A stretch of DNA of 64,000 bases from Pseudomonas paraversuta (GCF_904063065.1 NZ_CAJFCL010000010.1:1-64000); one strand, 5' to 3'. Shown: positions 16,135 to 25,025, counted from the first letter of the stretch. The notes: a model not told the origin generated them from the letters alone. Numbers and translations are program-made.

Positions 16135-16824
16135 GCGACGATCAACCACCACGGCATCGGACGTCAGGCTCACACCATAAGCCAGCACCTGTACCCCGGC
16201 AGCGACTGCCTCGCGCAATGCGGCTGCGTAGCCCGGGTCGATTTCTTCAGCCGGGCGTACCGCGTCGATTCCCGTGAGATTGACGCAATACAGCTGCACC
16301 GCACGTACGCCCTGGCGGGCCAGAGTCGCCAGCTCACGTAAATGCTTGGCGCCACGTTGCGTTACGGCATCCGGAAAAGCCGCTACCGGCGAGTCGTCAA
16401 ATCCCAGGGTGACACTTTTAACTTCGACAAAGGCATAGCCGTCGGGGTACTCCAGCCGAAAATCAATCCGGCTGTTTTCCTGCCCGTAAGCCACTTCACG
16501 CTTGAGCGCGGTGAAGCCATTGAGCTCTGTAATCACCCCCGCCAGCAGTGCTTCCTCGATCAAGCGATTGGCGCGCCCGGTGTTCACGCACGCCAGGCGT
16601 CCTTGCGGGGTTTGACTGATTTCCCAGGTCCCGGGAAGCTTGCGCTTGGGATCGTTGGAGCGACTGAACCAGACTTGCCCGCCCTCGACCATGCAATTGA
16701 GCATCGAACCGGTATTCGGACAATGGATGGTGATCAACTCGCCCGCAGTCGTTTCGATATCGGCCAGAAAGCGTTTGTATCGCTTGAGCAAACGCCCTTC
16801 TTCCAGCGCCGGAGAAAAGCGCAT
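16117..16824 (-). CDS. sfsA: SfsA family protein (sugar fermentation stimulation protein; proposed nuclease)
   Basis: A 235-residue SfsA family protein, at the family's usual length. An N-terminal OB-like region contains HCPNTGSMLNCM (about 34-45). A PD-(D/E)xK-type nuclease core follows, with RIDFRLEYPDG and FVEVKSVTL carrying the acidic and lysine residues (Asp120, Glu133, Lys135 approximately). E. coli SfsA was named for stimulating maltose fermentation and is regarded as a nucleic-acid-binding protein. ATG 16824 overlaps the aminotransferase stop (ATGA), indicating coupling. Confidence 0.92.
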   Translation of the reverse strand: MRFSPALEEGRLLKRYKRFLADIETTAGELITIHCPNTGSMLNCMVEGGQVWFSRSNDPKRKLPGTWEISQTPQGRLACVNTGRANRLIEEALLAGVITELNGFTALKREVAYGQENSRIDFRLEYPDGYAFVEVKSVTLGFDDSPVAAFPDAVTQRGAKHLRELATLARQGVRAVQLYCVNLTGIDAVRPAEEIDPGYAAALREAVAAGVQVLAYGVSLTSDAVVVDRRLEVIL

Positions 16825-17996
16825 CAGCCTTTCCAGCTCTGCAGGCCACGAGCCAGCCGCTCAACGGCTTCCTGCAAGCGCGGCAGGCTTTGGGTGTAGG
16901 CAAAACGGACGTGGTGACCTGACTGGAAACGACCAAAATCCAGGCCCGGAGTAATGGCCACGTGCTCCGTTTCAAGGAAGTGCCGGCAAAATGCGAAGGC
17001 ATCCCCACCAAACGCGCTGATATCGGCATACAGGTAAAACGCACCTTCCGGCTCTACGGCGATACCGAACCCCAGCTCTCGCAGCGCCGGTAGCAAAAAG
17101 TCGCGACGACGCCCGAATTCTGCCCGGCGCTCTTCCAGAATTGCCAGCGTTTGCGGCTCAAAGCAGGCCAGCGCAGCATACTGGGCCATGCTCGGAGCAC
17201 TGATGTAGAGGTTCTGCGCCAGCTTTTCCAGGTCAGCCACAGCTTCCGGCGGCGCGACCAGCCACCCCAGCCGCCAGCCGGTCATACCGAAATACTTGGA
17301 GAAACTGTTGAGCACAAACGCACTGTCATCAACTTCCAGCACGCTGGCCGCATCACAGCCATAGGTCAGGCCGTGATAGATCTCGTCCACCACCAAATGC
17401 CCGTTACGCGCCTTGATTGCTGCCGATAACGAGGCCAGCTCATCACGGCTCAAAATCGTGCCGGTGGGGTTCGCCGGGGAAGCCACCAGCGCCCCGACAC
17501 TGTCCTGGTCCCAATAGCGCTCAACCAAATCGGCTGTCAGTTGATAACGCACCTCCGGACCGACAGGTACGAGTTGCGCCGCCCCTTCAACCAGACGCAG
17601 GAAGTGTCGGTTACACGGATAGCCCGGGTCGGCAAGCAGCCAGTGCTTGCCCGGATCCACCAGCAGGCTGCTGGCCAAAAGCAAGGCTCCGGAACCACCA
17701 GGGGTAATCAAAATGCGTGAAGAGTCGATGTCCAGACCGTAACGCTGCTGGTAAAACCCGGAAATGGCTTCGCGCAGTTCCGGCAAGCCGCGGGCCGCGG
17801 TGTAGCGGGTTTTACCCGCGGCCAGCGCCGCCTGGCCGGCAGCAATGATCGGCTCAGCAGTGGTGAAGTCCGGCTCACCAATTTCCAGGTGAATCACATC
17901 GTGCCCCGCCGCCTGCAACTCGTTGGCACGCGCCAGCAATGCCATTACGTGAAACGGTTCGATCGCGCGACTGCGCGCACTGTAAGACTGAGCCAT
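16824..17996 (-). CDS. PLP-dependent aminotransferase (class I/II)
   Basis: A 390-residue fold-type I aminotransferase related to the AspC/AlaA subfamily. Features are HLEIGEPDFTTAEPI (about 34-48), the cofactor loop TPGGSGALLLAS, the Asn in SPANPTGTIL, and the Schiff-base lysine in SFSKYFGMTGWRLGW. The substrate cannot be fixed from sequence; a role in amino-acid interconversion is likely. I chose ATG 17996 (MAQSYSARS) because AGGAAGG lies upstream; a reading 37 codons longer has no family support. It is translationally coupled to sfsA. Confidence 0.85.
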   Translation of the reverse strand: MAQSYSARSRAIEPFHVMALLARANELQAAGHDVIHLEIGEPDFTTAEPIIAAGQAALAAGKTRYTAARGLPELREAISGFYQQRYGLDIDSSRILITPGGSGALLLASSLLVDPGKHWLLADPGYPCNRHFLRLVEGAAQLVPVGPEVRYQLTADLVERYWDQDSVGALVASPANPTGTILSRDELASLSAAIKARNGHLVVDEIYHGLTYGCDAASVLEVDDSAFVLNSFSKYFGMTGWRLGWLVAPPEAVADLEKLAQNLYISAPSMAQYAALACFEPQTLAILEERRAEFGRRRDFLLPALRELGFGIAVEPEGAFYLYADISAFGGDAFAFCRHFLETEHVAITPGLDFGRFQSGHHVRFAYTQSLPRLQEAVERLARGLQSWKG

Positions 17997-18318
17997 GAGC
18001 CTGCCTTCCTGGGTAAGCAAAAGCCCGATTCTACCCAAGCGCCGCCGCAAGGGAGAGTTAAATAGGCTCTTAGATTGCCAGTCAGTAGAACCAATCAGCG
18101 CAAGCATCGGTCATAGCTCGGCTAAAATTAATATTCAGCCACTAATCTCAAGCATCACAGGCTCTGCACATGGCCACTGGCAACGGGCTAGACAACCGGG
18201 AGTAGCGCGGCCCGATTTGATCTGGTAAGTTCGCCCGCTTGCAGCCGCAGGGCCGGCAGGTGTCGGTGATGTTGCAATCCTGCGCAATGGATTAGAAGAA
18301 TGAGAGGCGGTCCATTTC

Positions 18319-18759
18319 ATGCCCACACAAGCTAAGCAACAGAATAGTCAACTCAGCGGTTTCGAACCGTACGTTGAAAAGAAGGGCGAAGAGTACATGG
18401 GCGAACCCATGCGCAAACACTTCACCAAGATTCTGCAAAAGTGGAAACAGGACTTGATGCAGGAAGTTGACCGCACCGTTGATCATATGAAAGACGAAGC
18501 GGCAAACTTTCCTGACCCGGCCGACCGCGCTAGCCAGGAAGAAGAATTCAGCCTGGAACTGCGTGCCCGCGATCGCGAGCGCAAGCTGATCAAGAAAATC
18601 GACAAGACGTTGCAGTTGATCGAAGACGAAGAATACGGCTGGTGCGAATCCTGCGGCGTCGAAATCGGCATTCGTCGACTTGAAGCCCGTCCTACTGCCG
18701 ACATGTGCGTAGACTGCAAGACCTTGGCTGAAATCAAGGAAAAACAAGTCGGCAAGTAA
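18319..18759 (+). CDS. dksA: RNA polymerase-binding transcription factor DksA
   Basis: DksA binds the secondary channel of RNA polymerase and, with ppGpp, lowers rRNA and raises amino-acid promoter activity. The 146 residues form a coiled coil (about 34-105) with the acidic tip DPADR (66-70), and a zinc finger with all four cysteines (109, 112, 130, 133), i.e. the Zn2+ form and not the zinc-independent DksA2. ATG 18319 follows GAGAGGCGG. A strong terminator comes directly after, so it may be monocistronic with some read-through to gluQ, as in other gammaproteobacteria. Confidence 0.97.
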   Translation: MPTQAKQQNSQLSGFEPYVEKKGEEYMGEPMRKHFTKILQKWKQDLMQEVDRTVDHMKDEAANFPDPADRASQEEEFSLELRARDRERKLIKKIDKTLQLIEDEEYGWCESCGVEIGIRRLEARPTADMCVDCKTLAEIKEKQVGK

Positions 18760-18775
18760 TCGCCGGCCTGACCAG

Positions 18776-18801
18776 ATGGGGCGTGCGAACGCCCCATTTT
18801 T
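18776..18801 (+). terminator. Intrinsic terminator of dksA
   Basis: Stem ATGGGGCGT/ACGCCCCAT (18776-18784 and 18789-18797) with a GCGA loop and a T run, 17 bases after the dksA stop. Confidence 0.9.
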
Positions 18802-18825
18802 GTTTCTGTAATTTGCGACTCCATC

Positions 18826-18912
18826 GCGGGAGCTGGCGCGCCAGCGGTGCGGACGGTTCTGCCTGTCTGCCCCCCCGGTGATACCTTCGCAGGCAAGCCC
18901 GCTCCCACAGAG
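18826..18912. repeat. REP palindrome pair between dksA and gluQ
   Basis: Two inverted REP-type units: GCGGGAGCTGGCGCGCCAGCG on the left and, on the opposite strand, TGTGGGAGCGGGCTTGCCTG on the right. These match the common intergenic REP family of fluorescens/putida pseudomonads. The right unit ends about 20 bases before the gluQ start. Confidence 0.75.
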
Positions 18913-18933
18913 GGTGCGCCCAGGATCCAAGTC

Positions 18934-19830
18934 ATGACTGCCTCCTCGAACCCCTCCTACATCGGGCGCTTCGCCCCGACGCCCAGTGGCCATCTGCATT
19001 TTGGCTCACTGGTTGCCGCCCTCGCCTCCTATCTGGATGCCCGTTCTGTGGGCGGACGCTGGCTGCTGCGCATGGAAGACCTCGATCCGCCACGGGAAAT
19101 GCCCGGCGCCCAGGCGGCGATTCTCGACGCCCTGGAGCGCTACGGCTTTGAGTGGGATGGCGAACTGGTGCGCCAGAGCGAACGTCACGGCGCCTACGCC
19201 CAGGTGCTTGATCGACTATTCAGTCAAGGCCTGGCATATGCCTGCACCTGCTCGCGCAAACAACTCGAAGGCTACAACGGGGTTTACCCGGGGTTGTGCC
19301 GCAATGCCGGGCACTCCATGGAAAACGCAGCAATACGCTTGCGCGTCCCCGAGCTGGTGTATGGATTTGAAGACCGGGTGCAGGGCTCCTTCGCCCAGCA
19401 CTTGGGCCGTGAAGTCGGCGATTTTGTGATTCGCCGCCGCGACGGGCTTTATGCTTACCAATTGGCGGTGGTGCTCGATGATGCCTGGCAGGGCGTGACT
19501 GACATAGTGCGCGGGGCCGACTTGCTGGACTCCACACCGCGCCAGCTCTACTTGCAGGAATTGTTGGGCTTGTCGCAGCCGCGTTACCTGCATGTGCCGC
19601 TGATCGTGCAACCTGATGGCCACAAACTCGGCAAGTCGTATCGCTCGCCGCCCCTGACGGCCAGCCAGGCCACACCGCTGCTGCTTCGCGCATTACGTAC
19701 CTTGGGCCAGGCCACCGATGATCGCCTCTGCCATGCCAGCCCCCGTGAAGTCCTCGACTGGGCTGTCACGCACTGGAATGCCAGCCTGATCCCGCGCACG
19801 CTCACCCTGGCCGAAGCGCAATTACGCTGA
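18934..19830 (+). CDS. gluQ: Glutamyl-queuosine tRNA(Asp) synthetase
   Basis: A truncated glutamyl-tRNA synthetase paralog that attaches glutamate to queuosine-34 of tRNA-Asp. The 298 residues carry only the catalytic core: the HIGH-equivalent GHLHFGS (about 17-23), the zinc cysteines in YACTCSRKQLEGY, and the KMSKS-equivalent KLGKS (about 234). It lacks the anticodon-binding domain, the hallmark of GluQ-RS. ATG 18934 (MTASSNPSYIGRF) is preferred over an in-frame ATG inside the REP. The position after dksA is conserved in gammaproteobacteria. Confidence 0.93.
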   Translation: MTASSNPSYIGRFAPTPSGHLHFGSLVAALASYLDARSVGGRWLLRMEDLDPPREMPGAQAAILDALERYGFEWDGELVRQSERHGAYAQVLDRLFSQGLAYACTCSRKQLEGYNGVYPGLCRNAGHSMENAAIRLRVPELVYGFEDRVQGSFAQHLGREVGDFVIRRRDGLYAYQLAVVLDDAWQGVTDIVRGADLLDSTPRQLYLQELLGLSQPRYLHVPLIVQPDGHKLGKSYRSPPLTASQATPLLLRALRTLGQATDDRLCHASPREVLDWAVTHWNASLIPRTLTLAEAQLR

Positions 19831-19908
19831 CAGCCCTTGCAGGTTGCCAGCCATCCGTTACCATCGCCGCACGTTTTTGGGCATGCGGCCTGTAAAAGTG
19901 AGGGCGGG

Positions 19909-20085
19909 ATGTATATCTATCGATTGGTCCTGTTGCTGGTTGTCGGGATCTACCTGTTTTCTCCCGCCATCATGGATTGGTGGATCGACGCCACGGGCGC
20001 CTGGTACAGGCCTTATCTGCTTTGGCTGATTCTGATCGTTGTGACCTTTATTCTGCAGAGCCAAAAAGATGCCGATGAGCTTTAG
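19909..20085 (+). CDS. cbrX: CbrX, small membrane protein coupled to cbrA
   Basis: A 58-residue protein with two predicted transmembrane segments (about 4-20 and 36-52) and a charged C terminus (QKDADEL). ATG 19909 has GAGGGCGGG upstream. The gene ends 11 bases inside cbrA (start 20075), so the two are translationally coupled. A small ORF in this position, named cbrX in P. putida, was described as affecting cbrA translation; I assign it by position and size, not by a motif. Confidence 0.8.
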   Translation: MYIYRLVLLLVVGIYLFSPAIMDWWIDATGAWYRPYLLWLILIVVTFILQSQKDADEL

Positions 20086-23023
20086 CCTGACCCAGATGAT
20101 CCTCATCAGCGCCGCCTACCTGACGGTACTGTTTGGCGTTGCCTGGATCAGCGAACGCGGCATGATCCCGCGTGCAATCATTCGTCACCCGCTGACCTAC
20201 ACCTTGTCCCTCGGCGTCTACGCCAGCGCATGGGCGTTCTACGGCACCGTCGGGCTGGCTTACGAGTACGGCTACGGCTTTTTATCCAGCTACCTGGGGG
20301 TCTCCGGGGCATTTCTGCTGGCGCCGGTGCTGCTTTACCCCATCCTCAAGATTACCCGCACCTACCAACTCTCATCGCTCGCCGACCTGTTTGCGTTCCG
20401 CTTCCGCAGCACCTGGGCCGGCGCACTGACCACGATTTTCATGCTGATCGGCGTGTTACCGCTGCTGGCCCTGCAAATTCAAGCCGTGGCCGACACCATC
20501 AGCATCCTCACCCGCGAACCGGTGCAGCACCGCGTGGCCCTGAGTTTCTGTGCGCTGATCACCCTCTTCACGATTTTCTTCGGCTCGCGCCACATTGCGA
20601 CCCGGGAAAAACATGAAGGTCTGGTGTTCGCCATTGCCTTCGAGTCGGTAGTAAAACTGATCGCCATCGGTGGCGTGGGCCTTTACGCGCTGTATGGCGT
20701 GTTCGATGGGCCGCAACAACTGGAAGTGTGGCTGCTGCAGAACCAGACGGCCCTCGCAGCCCTGCATACACCGCTGCAGGAAGGCCCGTGGCGCACCCTG
20801 CTGCTGGTGTTTTTTGCCTCTGCGATCGTGATGCCGCACATGTATCACATGACCTTCACCGAAAATCTCAACCCTCGCGGACTGGTCAGCGCCAGCTGGG
20901 GGCTGCCACTGTTCCTGTTGCTGATGAGCCTGGCTGTACCGCTGATCCTGTGGGCCGGCCTGAAACTGGGGGCTACCACCAACCCCGAATACTTCACCCT
21001 CGGCATCGGCATCGCCGCCAACAGCAAACCCCTGGCGTTACTGGCCTATGTGGGAGGGCTGTCAGCCTCAAGCGGCCTGATCATCGTCACCACCCTGGCA
21101 CTCTCGGGCATGGCCTTGAACCATCTGGTCCTGCCGCTCTACCAGCCGCCCGCCGAAGGCAATATCTATCGCTGGCTGAAATGGACCCGCCGGGCGCTGA
21201 TCGTGGCCATCATCATGGCCGGTTATGGCTTCTACCTGCTGCTGGGGGCCGAACAGGATCTGGCCAACCTCGGCATCGTGGCCTTTGTTGCCACCTTGCA
21301 GTTCCTGCCCGGGGTGCTCTCGGTACTGTATTGGCCGACGGCCAACCGACGCGGATTTATTGCCGGCTTGCTGGCGGGGATTCTGGTGTGGATGGCCAGT
21401 ATGCTGTTCCCGCTGATCGGCGATTTCCAGGGGTTCTACATCCCGTGGCTGAACATGATCTATGTGCTGGATGACACCAGCTGGCATATGGCAGCCATTG
21501 CCTCGCTGGCGGCCAACGTTCTGATGTTTACCCTGATTTCCCTGTTTACCAATGCCAGCCCGGAAGAAGCCAGTGCCGCCGAAGCCTGTGCCGTGGATAA
21601 CGTGCGACGCCCGCAACGGCGTGAACTGCATGCAGCCTCGCCCCAGGAATTTGCCACTCAACTGGCCAAGCCGCTGGGGGCAAAGGCGGCGCAAAAAGAA
21701 GTCGAGCAAGCGCTGCGCGACCTGTTCCTGCCCTTCGATGAACGCCGCCCTTATGCCCTGCGCCGCCTGCGCGACCGGATCGAAGCCAACCTCTCGGGCC
21801 TGATGGGCCCCAGCGTGGCCCAGGATATGGTCGAAACCTTCTTGCCCTACAAGTCCGGCGGCGAAAACTATGTCACTGAAGACATTCACTTCATCGAAAG
21901 CCGGCTTGAGGATTACCACTCCCGTCTGACCGGCCTGGCCGCCGAGCTTGACGCCCTGCGCCGCTACCACCGACAGACATTGCAAGAGCTGCCGATGGGA
22001 GTGTGCTCACTGGCCAAGGACCAGGAAATCCTGATGTGGAACAAGGCCATGGAAGAGCTGACCGGTATTCCGGCACAGCGCGTGGTCGGTTCACGCATGA
22101 GTACCCTGGGCGATCCATGGCGCGAGCTGCTGCAAGGGTTCATCAACTTGCCCGACGAGCACTTGCACAAGCAGCATCTGGCCCTCGACGGCCAGACCCG
22201 CTGGCTGAATCTGCACAAGGCGGCCATTGATGAACCGCTGGCCCCGGGCAATAGCGGCCTGGTGCTGCTGGTGGAAGACCTGACTGAAACCCAGATGCTC
22301 GAAGACAAACTGGTGCACTCCGAGCGGCTGGCCAGCATCGGCCGACTGGCTGCGGGCGTTGCCCACGAAATCGGCAACCCGGTCACGGGTATCGCTTGCC
22401 TGGCGCAAAACCTGCGCGAAGAACGCGAGGACGACAGCGAGCTGACCGAGATCAGCAGCCAGATCCTCGAGCAGACCAAGCGCATCTCGCGCATCGTCCA
22501 GTCCCTGATGAGCTTTGCCCACGCCGGCAGTCACCAGCACAACGATGAGCCGGTCTGCCTGGCCGAGGTTGCCCAGGATGCAATTGGATTGCTGGCCTTG
22601 AACCGGCGTAATTTCGAAGTGCAGTTTTACAACCTGTGCGACCCCGATCACTGGGTCGATGGCGATCCTCAACGGTTGGCCCAAGTGTTGATCAACCTGC
22701 TGTCAAACGCCCGTGACGCCTCGCCCGCCGGCAGTGCCGTGCGAGTCAAAAGCGAAGCCAGCGAGCACACGGTCGACCTGATCGTGGAAGACGAAGGCAC
22801 CGGCATTCCGAAGAACATCATCGATCGATTGTTCGAACCTTTTTTCACCACCAAGGACCCGGGTGAAGGCACAGGTCTGGGCCTTGCACTGGTCTATTCC
22901 ATCGTTGAAGAGCATTATGGACAAATCACCATCGACAGCCCGGCTGACATTCAAAGCCAACGCGGAACCCGTATCCGGGTGACACTTCCGCGTCATGTCG
23001 AAGCGACGTCCGCTGTGAACTGA
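20075..23023 (+). CDS. cbrA: CbrA, transporter-linked sensor histidine kinase for C/N balance
   Basis: CbrA phosphorylates CbrB and governs use of amino acids and other carbon sources. The 982-residue protein starts with an SLC5 (sodium/solute symporter-like) module of about 13 helices (residues 1-500, beginning MSFSLTQMIL). A linker/STAC-like region (about 540-600), a PAS domain (about 625-740), a dimerisation/phosphoacceptor domain with HEIGNPVTG (His764) and the HATPase domain (NLLSNARDAS, EDEGTGIP, GEGTGLGLALVYSIVEEHYG) follow. The SLC5 part is implicated in histidine transport in P. putida. ATG 20069 would add two residues. It is coupled to cbrX, with cbrB 22 bases downstream. Confidence 0.96.
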   Translation: MSFSLTQMILISAAYLTVLFGVAWISERGMIPRAIIRHPLTYTLSLGVYASAWAFYGTVGLAYEYGYGFLSSYLGVSGAFLLAPVLLYPILKITRTYQLSSLADLFAFRFRSTWAGALTTIFMLIGVLPLLALQIQAVADTISILTREPVQHRVALSFCALITLFTIFFGSRHIATREKHEGLVFAIAFESVVKLIAIGGVGLYALYGVFDGPQQLEVWLLQNQTALAALHTPLQEGPWRTLLLVFFASAIVMPHMYHMTFTENLNPRGLVSASWGLPLFLLLMSLAVPLILWAGLKLGATTNPEYFTLGIGIAANSKPLALLAYVGGLSASSGLIIVTTLALSGMALNHLVLPLYQPPAEGNIYRWLKWTRRALIVAIIMAGYGFYLLLGAEQDLANLGIVAFVATLQFLPGVLSVLYWPTANRRGFIAGLLAGILVWMASMLFPLIGDFQGFYIPWLNMIYVLDDTSWHMAAIASLAANVLMFTLISLFTNASPEEASAAEACAVDNVRRPQRRELHAASPQEFATQLAKPLGAKAAQKEVEQALRDLFLPFDERRPYALRRLRDRIEANLSGLMGPSVAQDMVETFLPYKSGGENYVTEDIHFIESRLEDYHSRLTGLAAELDALRRYHRQTLQELPMGVCSLAKDQEILMWNKAMEELTGIPAQRVVGSRMSTLGDPWRELLQGFINLPDEHLHKQHLALDGQTRWLNLHKAAIDEPLAPGNSGLVLLVEDLTETQMLEDKLVHSERLASIGRLAAGVAHEIGNPVTGIACLAQNLREEREDDSELTEISSQILEQTKRISRIVQSLMSFAHAGSHQHNDEPVCLAEVAQDAIGLLALNRRNFEVQFYNLCDPDHWVDGDPQRLAQVLINLLSNARDASPAGSAVRVKSEASEHTVDLIVEDEGTGIPKNIIDRLFEPFFTTKDPGEGTGLGLALVYSIVEEHYGQITIDSPADIQSQRGTRIRVTLPRHVEATSAVN

Positions 23024-23045
23024 GACCGTCGAGAGAACCGAATCA

Positions 23046-24479
23046 ATGCCGCATATTTTGATCGTCGAAGATGAAACCATCATCCGTTCCGCATTGCGCC
23101 GTTTACTGGAGCGTAACCAGTACCAGGTCAGCGAAGCCGGCTCGGTACAGGAAGCGCAGGAGCGCTTCAGCATTCCCTCGTTCGACTTGATTGTCAGCGA
23201 CCTGCGCCTGCCAGGCGCTCCGGGCACCGAGTTGATAAAACTCGGGCAAGGCAAGCCGGTGCTCATCATGACCAGCTATGCGAGCCTGCGCTCGGCTGTG
23301 GATTCGATGAAAATGGGTGCCGTCGACTATATCGCCAAACCCTTTGATCACGATGAAATGCTGCAAGCTGTTGCGCGCATCCTGCGGGATCGCCAAAACC
23401 TCCAGAGCACGTCTGCCGAACGTCCTGCCAAGGCCGGCAGCACGGACAAAGGCACTGTGGATAACAGCAACGGCGAGATTGGCATCATCGGGTCCTGCCC
23501 GCCGATGCTGGATATGTACAGCAAGATCCGCAAAGTGGCGCCAACCGACTCCAATGTATTGATTCAGGGTGAGTCCGGTACCGGCAAAGAGCTGGTCGCC
23601 CGCGCCCTGCACAACCTGTCCAGGCGAGCCAAGGCACCGATGATTTCGGTGAACTGCGCAGCCATCCCCGAGTCATTGATCGAGTCCGAACTGTTCGGCC
23701 ACGAAAAAGGCGCCTTCACCGGCGCCAGTGCGGGCCGCGCCGGGCTGGTAGAAGCTGCCGATGGCGGGACACTGTTCCTCGATGAAATCGGCGAGTTGCC
23801 CCTCGAAGCCCAGGCCCGCCTGCTGCGGGTACTGCAGGAAGGCGAGATCCGTCGTGTGGGCTCGGTGCAATCGCAAAAAGTGGATGTACGCCTTATCGCC
23901 GCGACCCACCGCGACCTCAAGAGCCTGGCCAAAGTCGGCCAGTTCCGCGAAGACCTCTACTACCGCCTGCACGTAATCGCTCTCAAGCTCCCGGCTTTGC
24001 GCGAGCGCGGGGCTGACGTCAACGAAATCGCCCACGCGTTTCTCGCCCGCCAAAGCGCTCGCGTCGGCCGCACCGACCTGAAGTTTGCCCCGGATGCCGA
24101 ACGCGCCATCAGCCATTACTCATGGCCAGGTAACGTTCGCGAACTGGAGAACGCTGTAGAGCGGGCCGTCATTCTGTGCGAAAGCCCGGAAATCTCTGCC
24201 GAACTGCTGGGTATCGATATTGAACTGAGCGATTTGCATGACGATGACTTCATCGGCCTGGGCCCGCAGCAGAGCATCAGCAGCGGTAACACCAGCCTTG
24301 ATCCGACCGAAGATCTGTCACTGGAAGACTACTTTCAGCACTTCGTGCTTGAGCACCAGGATCACATGACCGAGACCGAACTGGCGCGCAAGCTGGGCGT
24401 CAGTCGCAAATGCCTGTGGGAACGGCGCCAGCGGCTGGGCATCCCGCGCAGGAAAACCGGCGTCGCCAGTGAGGGGTAA
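23046..24479 (+). CDS. cbrB: CbrB, NtrC-family sigma-54 response regulator
   Basis: The partner of CbrA; it activates sigma-54 promoters, chiefly crcZ. The 477 residues contain a receiver domain (1-120, phosphoacceptor Asp52 in VSDLRLPG), an AAA+ domain with GESGTGKE (Walker A, about 176-183), GAFTGA (the sigma-54 contact loop, about 227-232) and FLDEIGELPLEAQ (Walker B), and a Fis-type helix-turn-helix (TELARKLGVSRKCLWERRQR). The HTH probably reads the TGTTAC/GTAACA site at 24501-24526, 21 bases beyond its own stop. Confidence 0.97.
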   Translation: MPHILIVEDETIIRSALRRLLERNQYQVSEAGSVQEAQERFSIPSFDLIVSDLRLPGAPGTELIKLGQGKPVLIMTSYASLRSAVDSMKMGAVDYIAKPFDHDEMLQAVARILRDRQNLQSTSAERPAKAGSTDKGTVDNSNGEIGIIGSCPPMLDMYSKIRKVAPTDSNVLIQGESGTGKELVARALHNLSRRAKAPMISVNCAAIPESLIESELFGHEKGAFTGASAGRAGLVEAADGGTLFLDEIGELPLEAQARLLRVLQEGEIRRVGSVQSQKVDVRLIAATHRDLKSLAKVGQFREDLYYRLHVIALKLPALRERGADVNEIAHAFLARQSARVGRTDLKFAPDAERAISHYSWPGNVRELENAVERAVILCESPEISAELLGIDIELSDLHDDDFIGLGPQQSISSGNTSLDPTEDLSLEDYFQHFVLEHQDHMTETELARKLGVSRKCLWERRQRLGIPRRKTGVASEG

Positions 24480-24500
24480 CAGGGTCAAAGGTGAAAAAAC

Positions 24501-24526
24501 TGTTACCGCAGTTTAATCACGTAACA
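24501..24526. promoter_or_regulatory. Putative CbrB binding site upstream of crcZ
   Basis: A perfect 6-base inverted repeat, TGTTAC (24501-24506) and GTAACA (24521-24526), separated by 14 bases and centred about 115 bases before the sigma-54 promoter. Inverted GTTAC/GTAAC elements are what I recall for CbrB sites in P. putida. A second close inverted element, TTAC-G-GTAA (24538-24546), lies in the loop of the cbrB terminator. Confidence 0.75.
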
Positions 24527-24529
24527 AAA

Positions 24530-24566
24530 GCCGGGTCTTACGGTAACGAAGACCCGGCTTTTTTTT
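24530..24566 (+). terminator. Intrinsic terminator of cbrAB
   Basis: A 10-base perfect stem GCCGGGTCTT/AAGACCCGGC (24530-24539 and 24549-24558) followed by eight T. It separates cbrB mRNA from the independently started CrcZ. The loop itself contains a CbrB-like half-site pair. Confidence 0.92.
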
Positions 24567-24623
24567 GCCCTGAAAAAAGCAAAAACCCCGAAAACCCCTT
24601 ATTTTGCTGGCCCGTACAAAAGT

Positions 24624-24639
24624 TGGCACGACACCTGCT
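24624..24639 (+). promoter_or_regulatory. Sigma-54 promoter of crcZ
   Basis: TTGGCACGACACCTGCT carries GG at 24625-24626 and GC at 24637-24638 with exactly ten bases between, the sigma-54 -24/-12 spacing. Transcription is expected to start about 24650. With CbrB encoded immediately upstream and its site at 24501-24526, this explains CbrAB/RpoN control of crcZ. Confidence 0.9.
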
Positions 24640-24649
24640 ATATGTATCC

Positions 24650-25025
24650 GTACAAGAACAATAAGAATCACAGCAGCACACAATAAAAATAAGACGTATC
24701 GGCTCACGCATAACAAAAACAACACGGCGGAGGCGCAGCTAACTGATTCTTTTGGAGAGGTGTTGTGATTGGGGCTTGCCCCATGGCTAGGCAGAGAACA
24801 ACAAAAACTGCACTTAAAAAGCAGAGCCTGAACTAGTCGGATCACGGATCACATCAACACAGCGACCAAAGCAATCCGTTTGCTCTTATCTCCCGATTGG
24901 GAGGGTTACACAGGCAAGACCTTTGTAACCGGGGCGATCAACAAAAACAAAAAGCCCGCAATCAATAATAAAAATAGAGCACGCAACTACTTCTGGGGGA
25001 GCTTCGGCTCCCCTTGTAGTTTCTG
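24650..25025 (+). ncRNA. crcZ: CrcZ, Hfq/Crc-sequestering small RNA
   Basis: CrcZ titrates Hfq (with Crc) from target mRNAs and so relieves carbon catabolite repression. About 375 nt lie between the sigma-54 promoter and a terminator-like hairpin with GGGGAGC-TTCG-GCTCCCC (24995-25012) and outer ACTAC/GTAGT pairing. I count six A-rich motifs of the AAnAAnAA type, at 24657, 24682, 24712, 24797, 24940 and 24964. Size, position between cbrB and pcnB, and motif number fit CrcZ of the putida/fluorescens group. Small ORFs inside are not convincing. The exact 3' end is an estimate. Confidence 0.93.
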
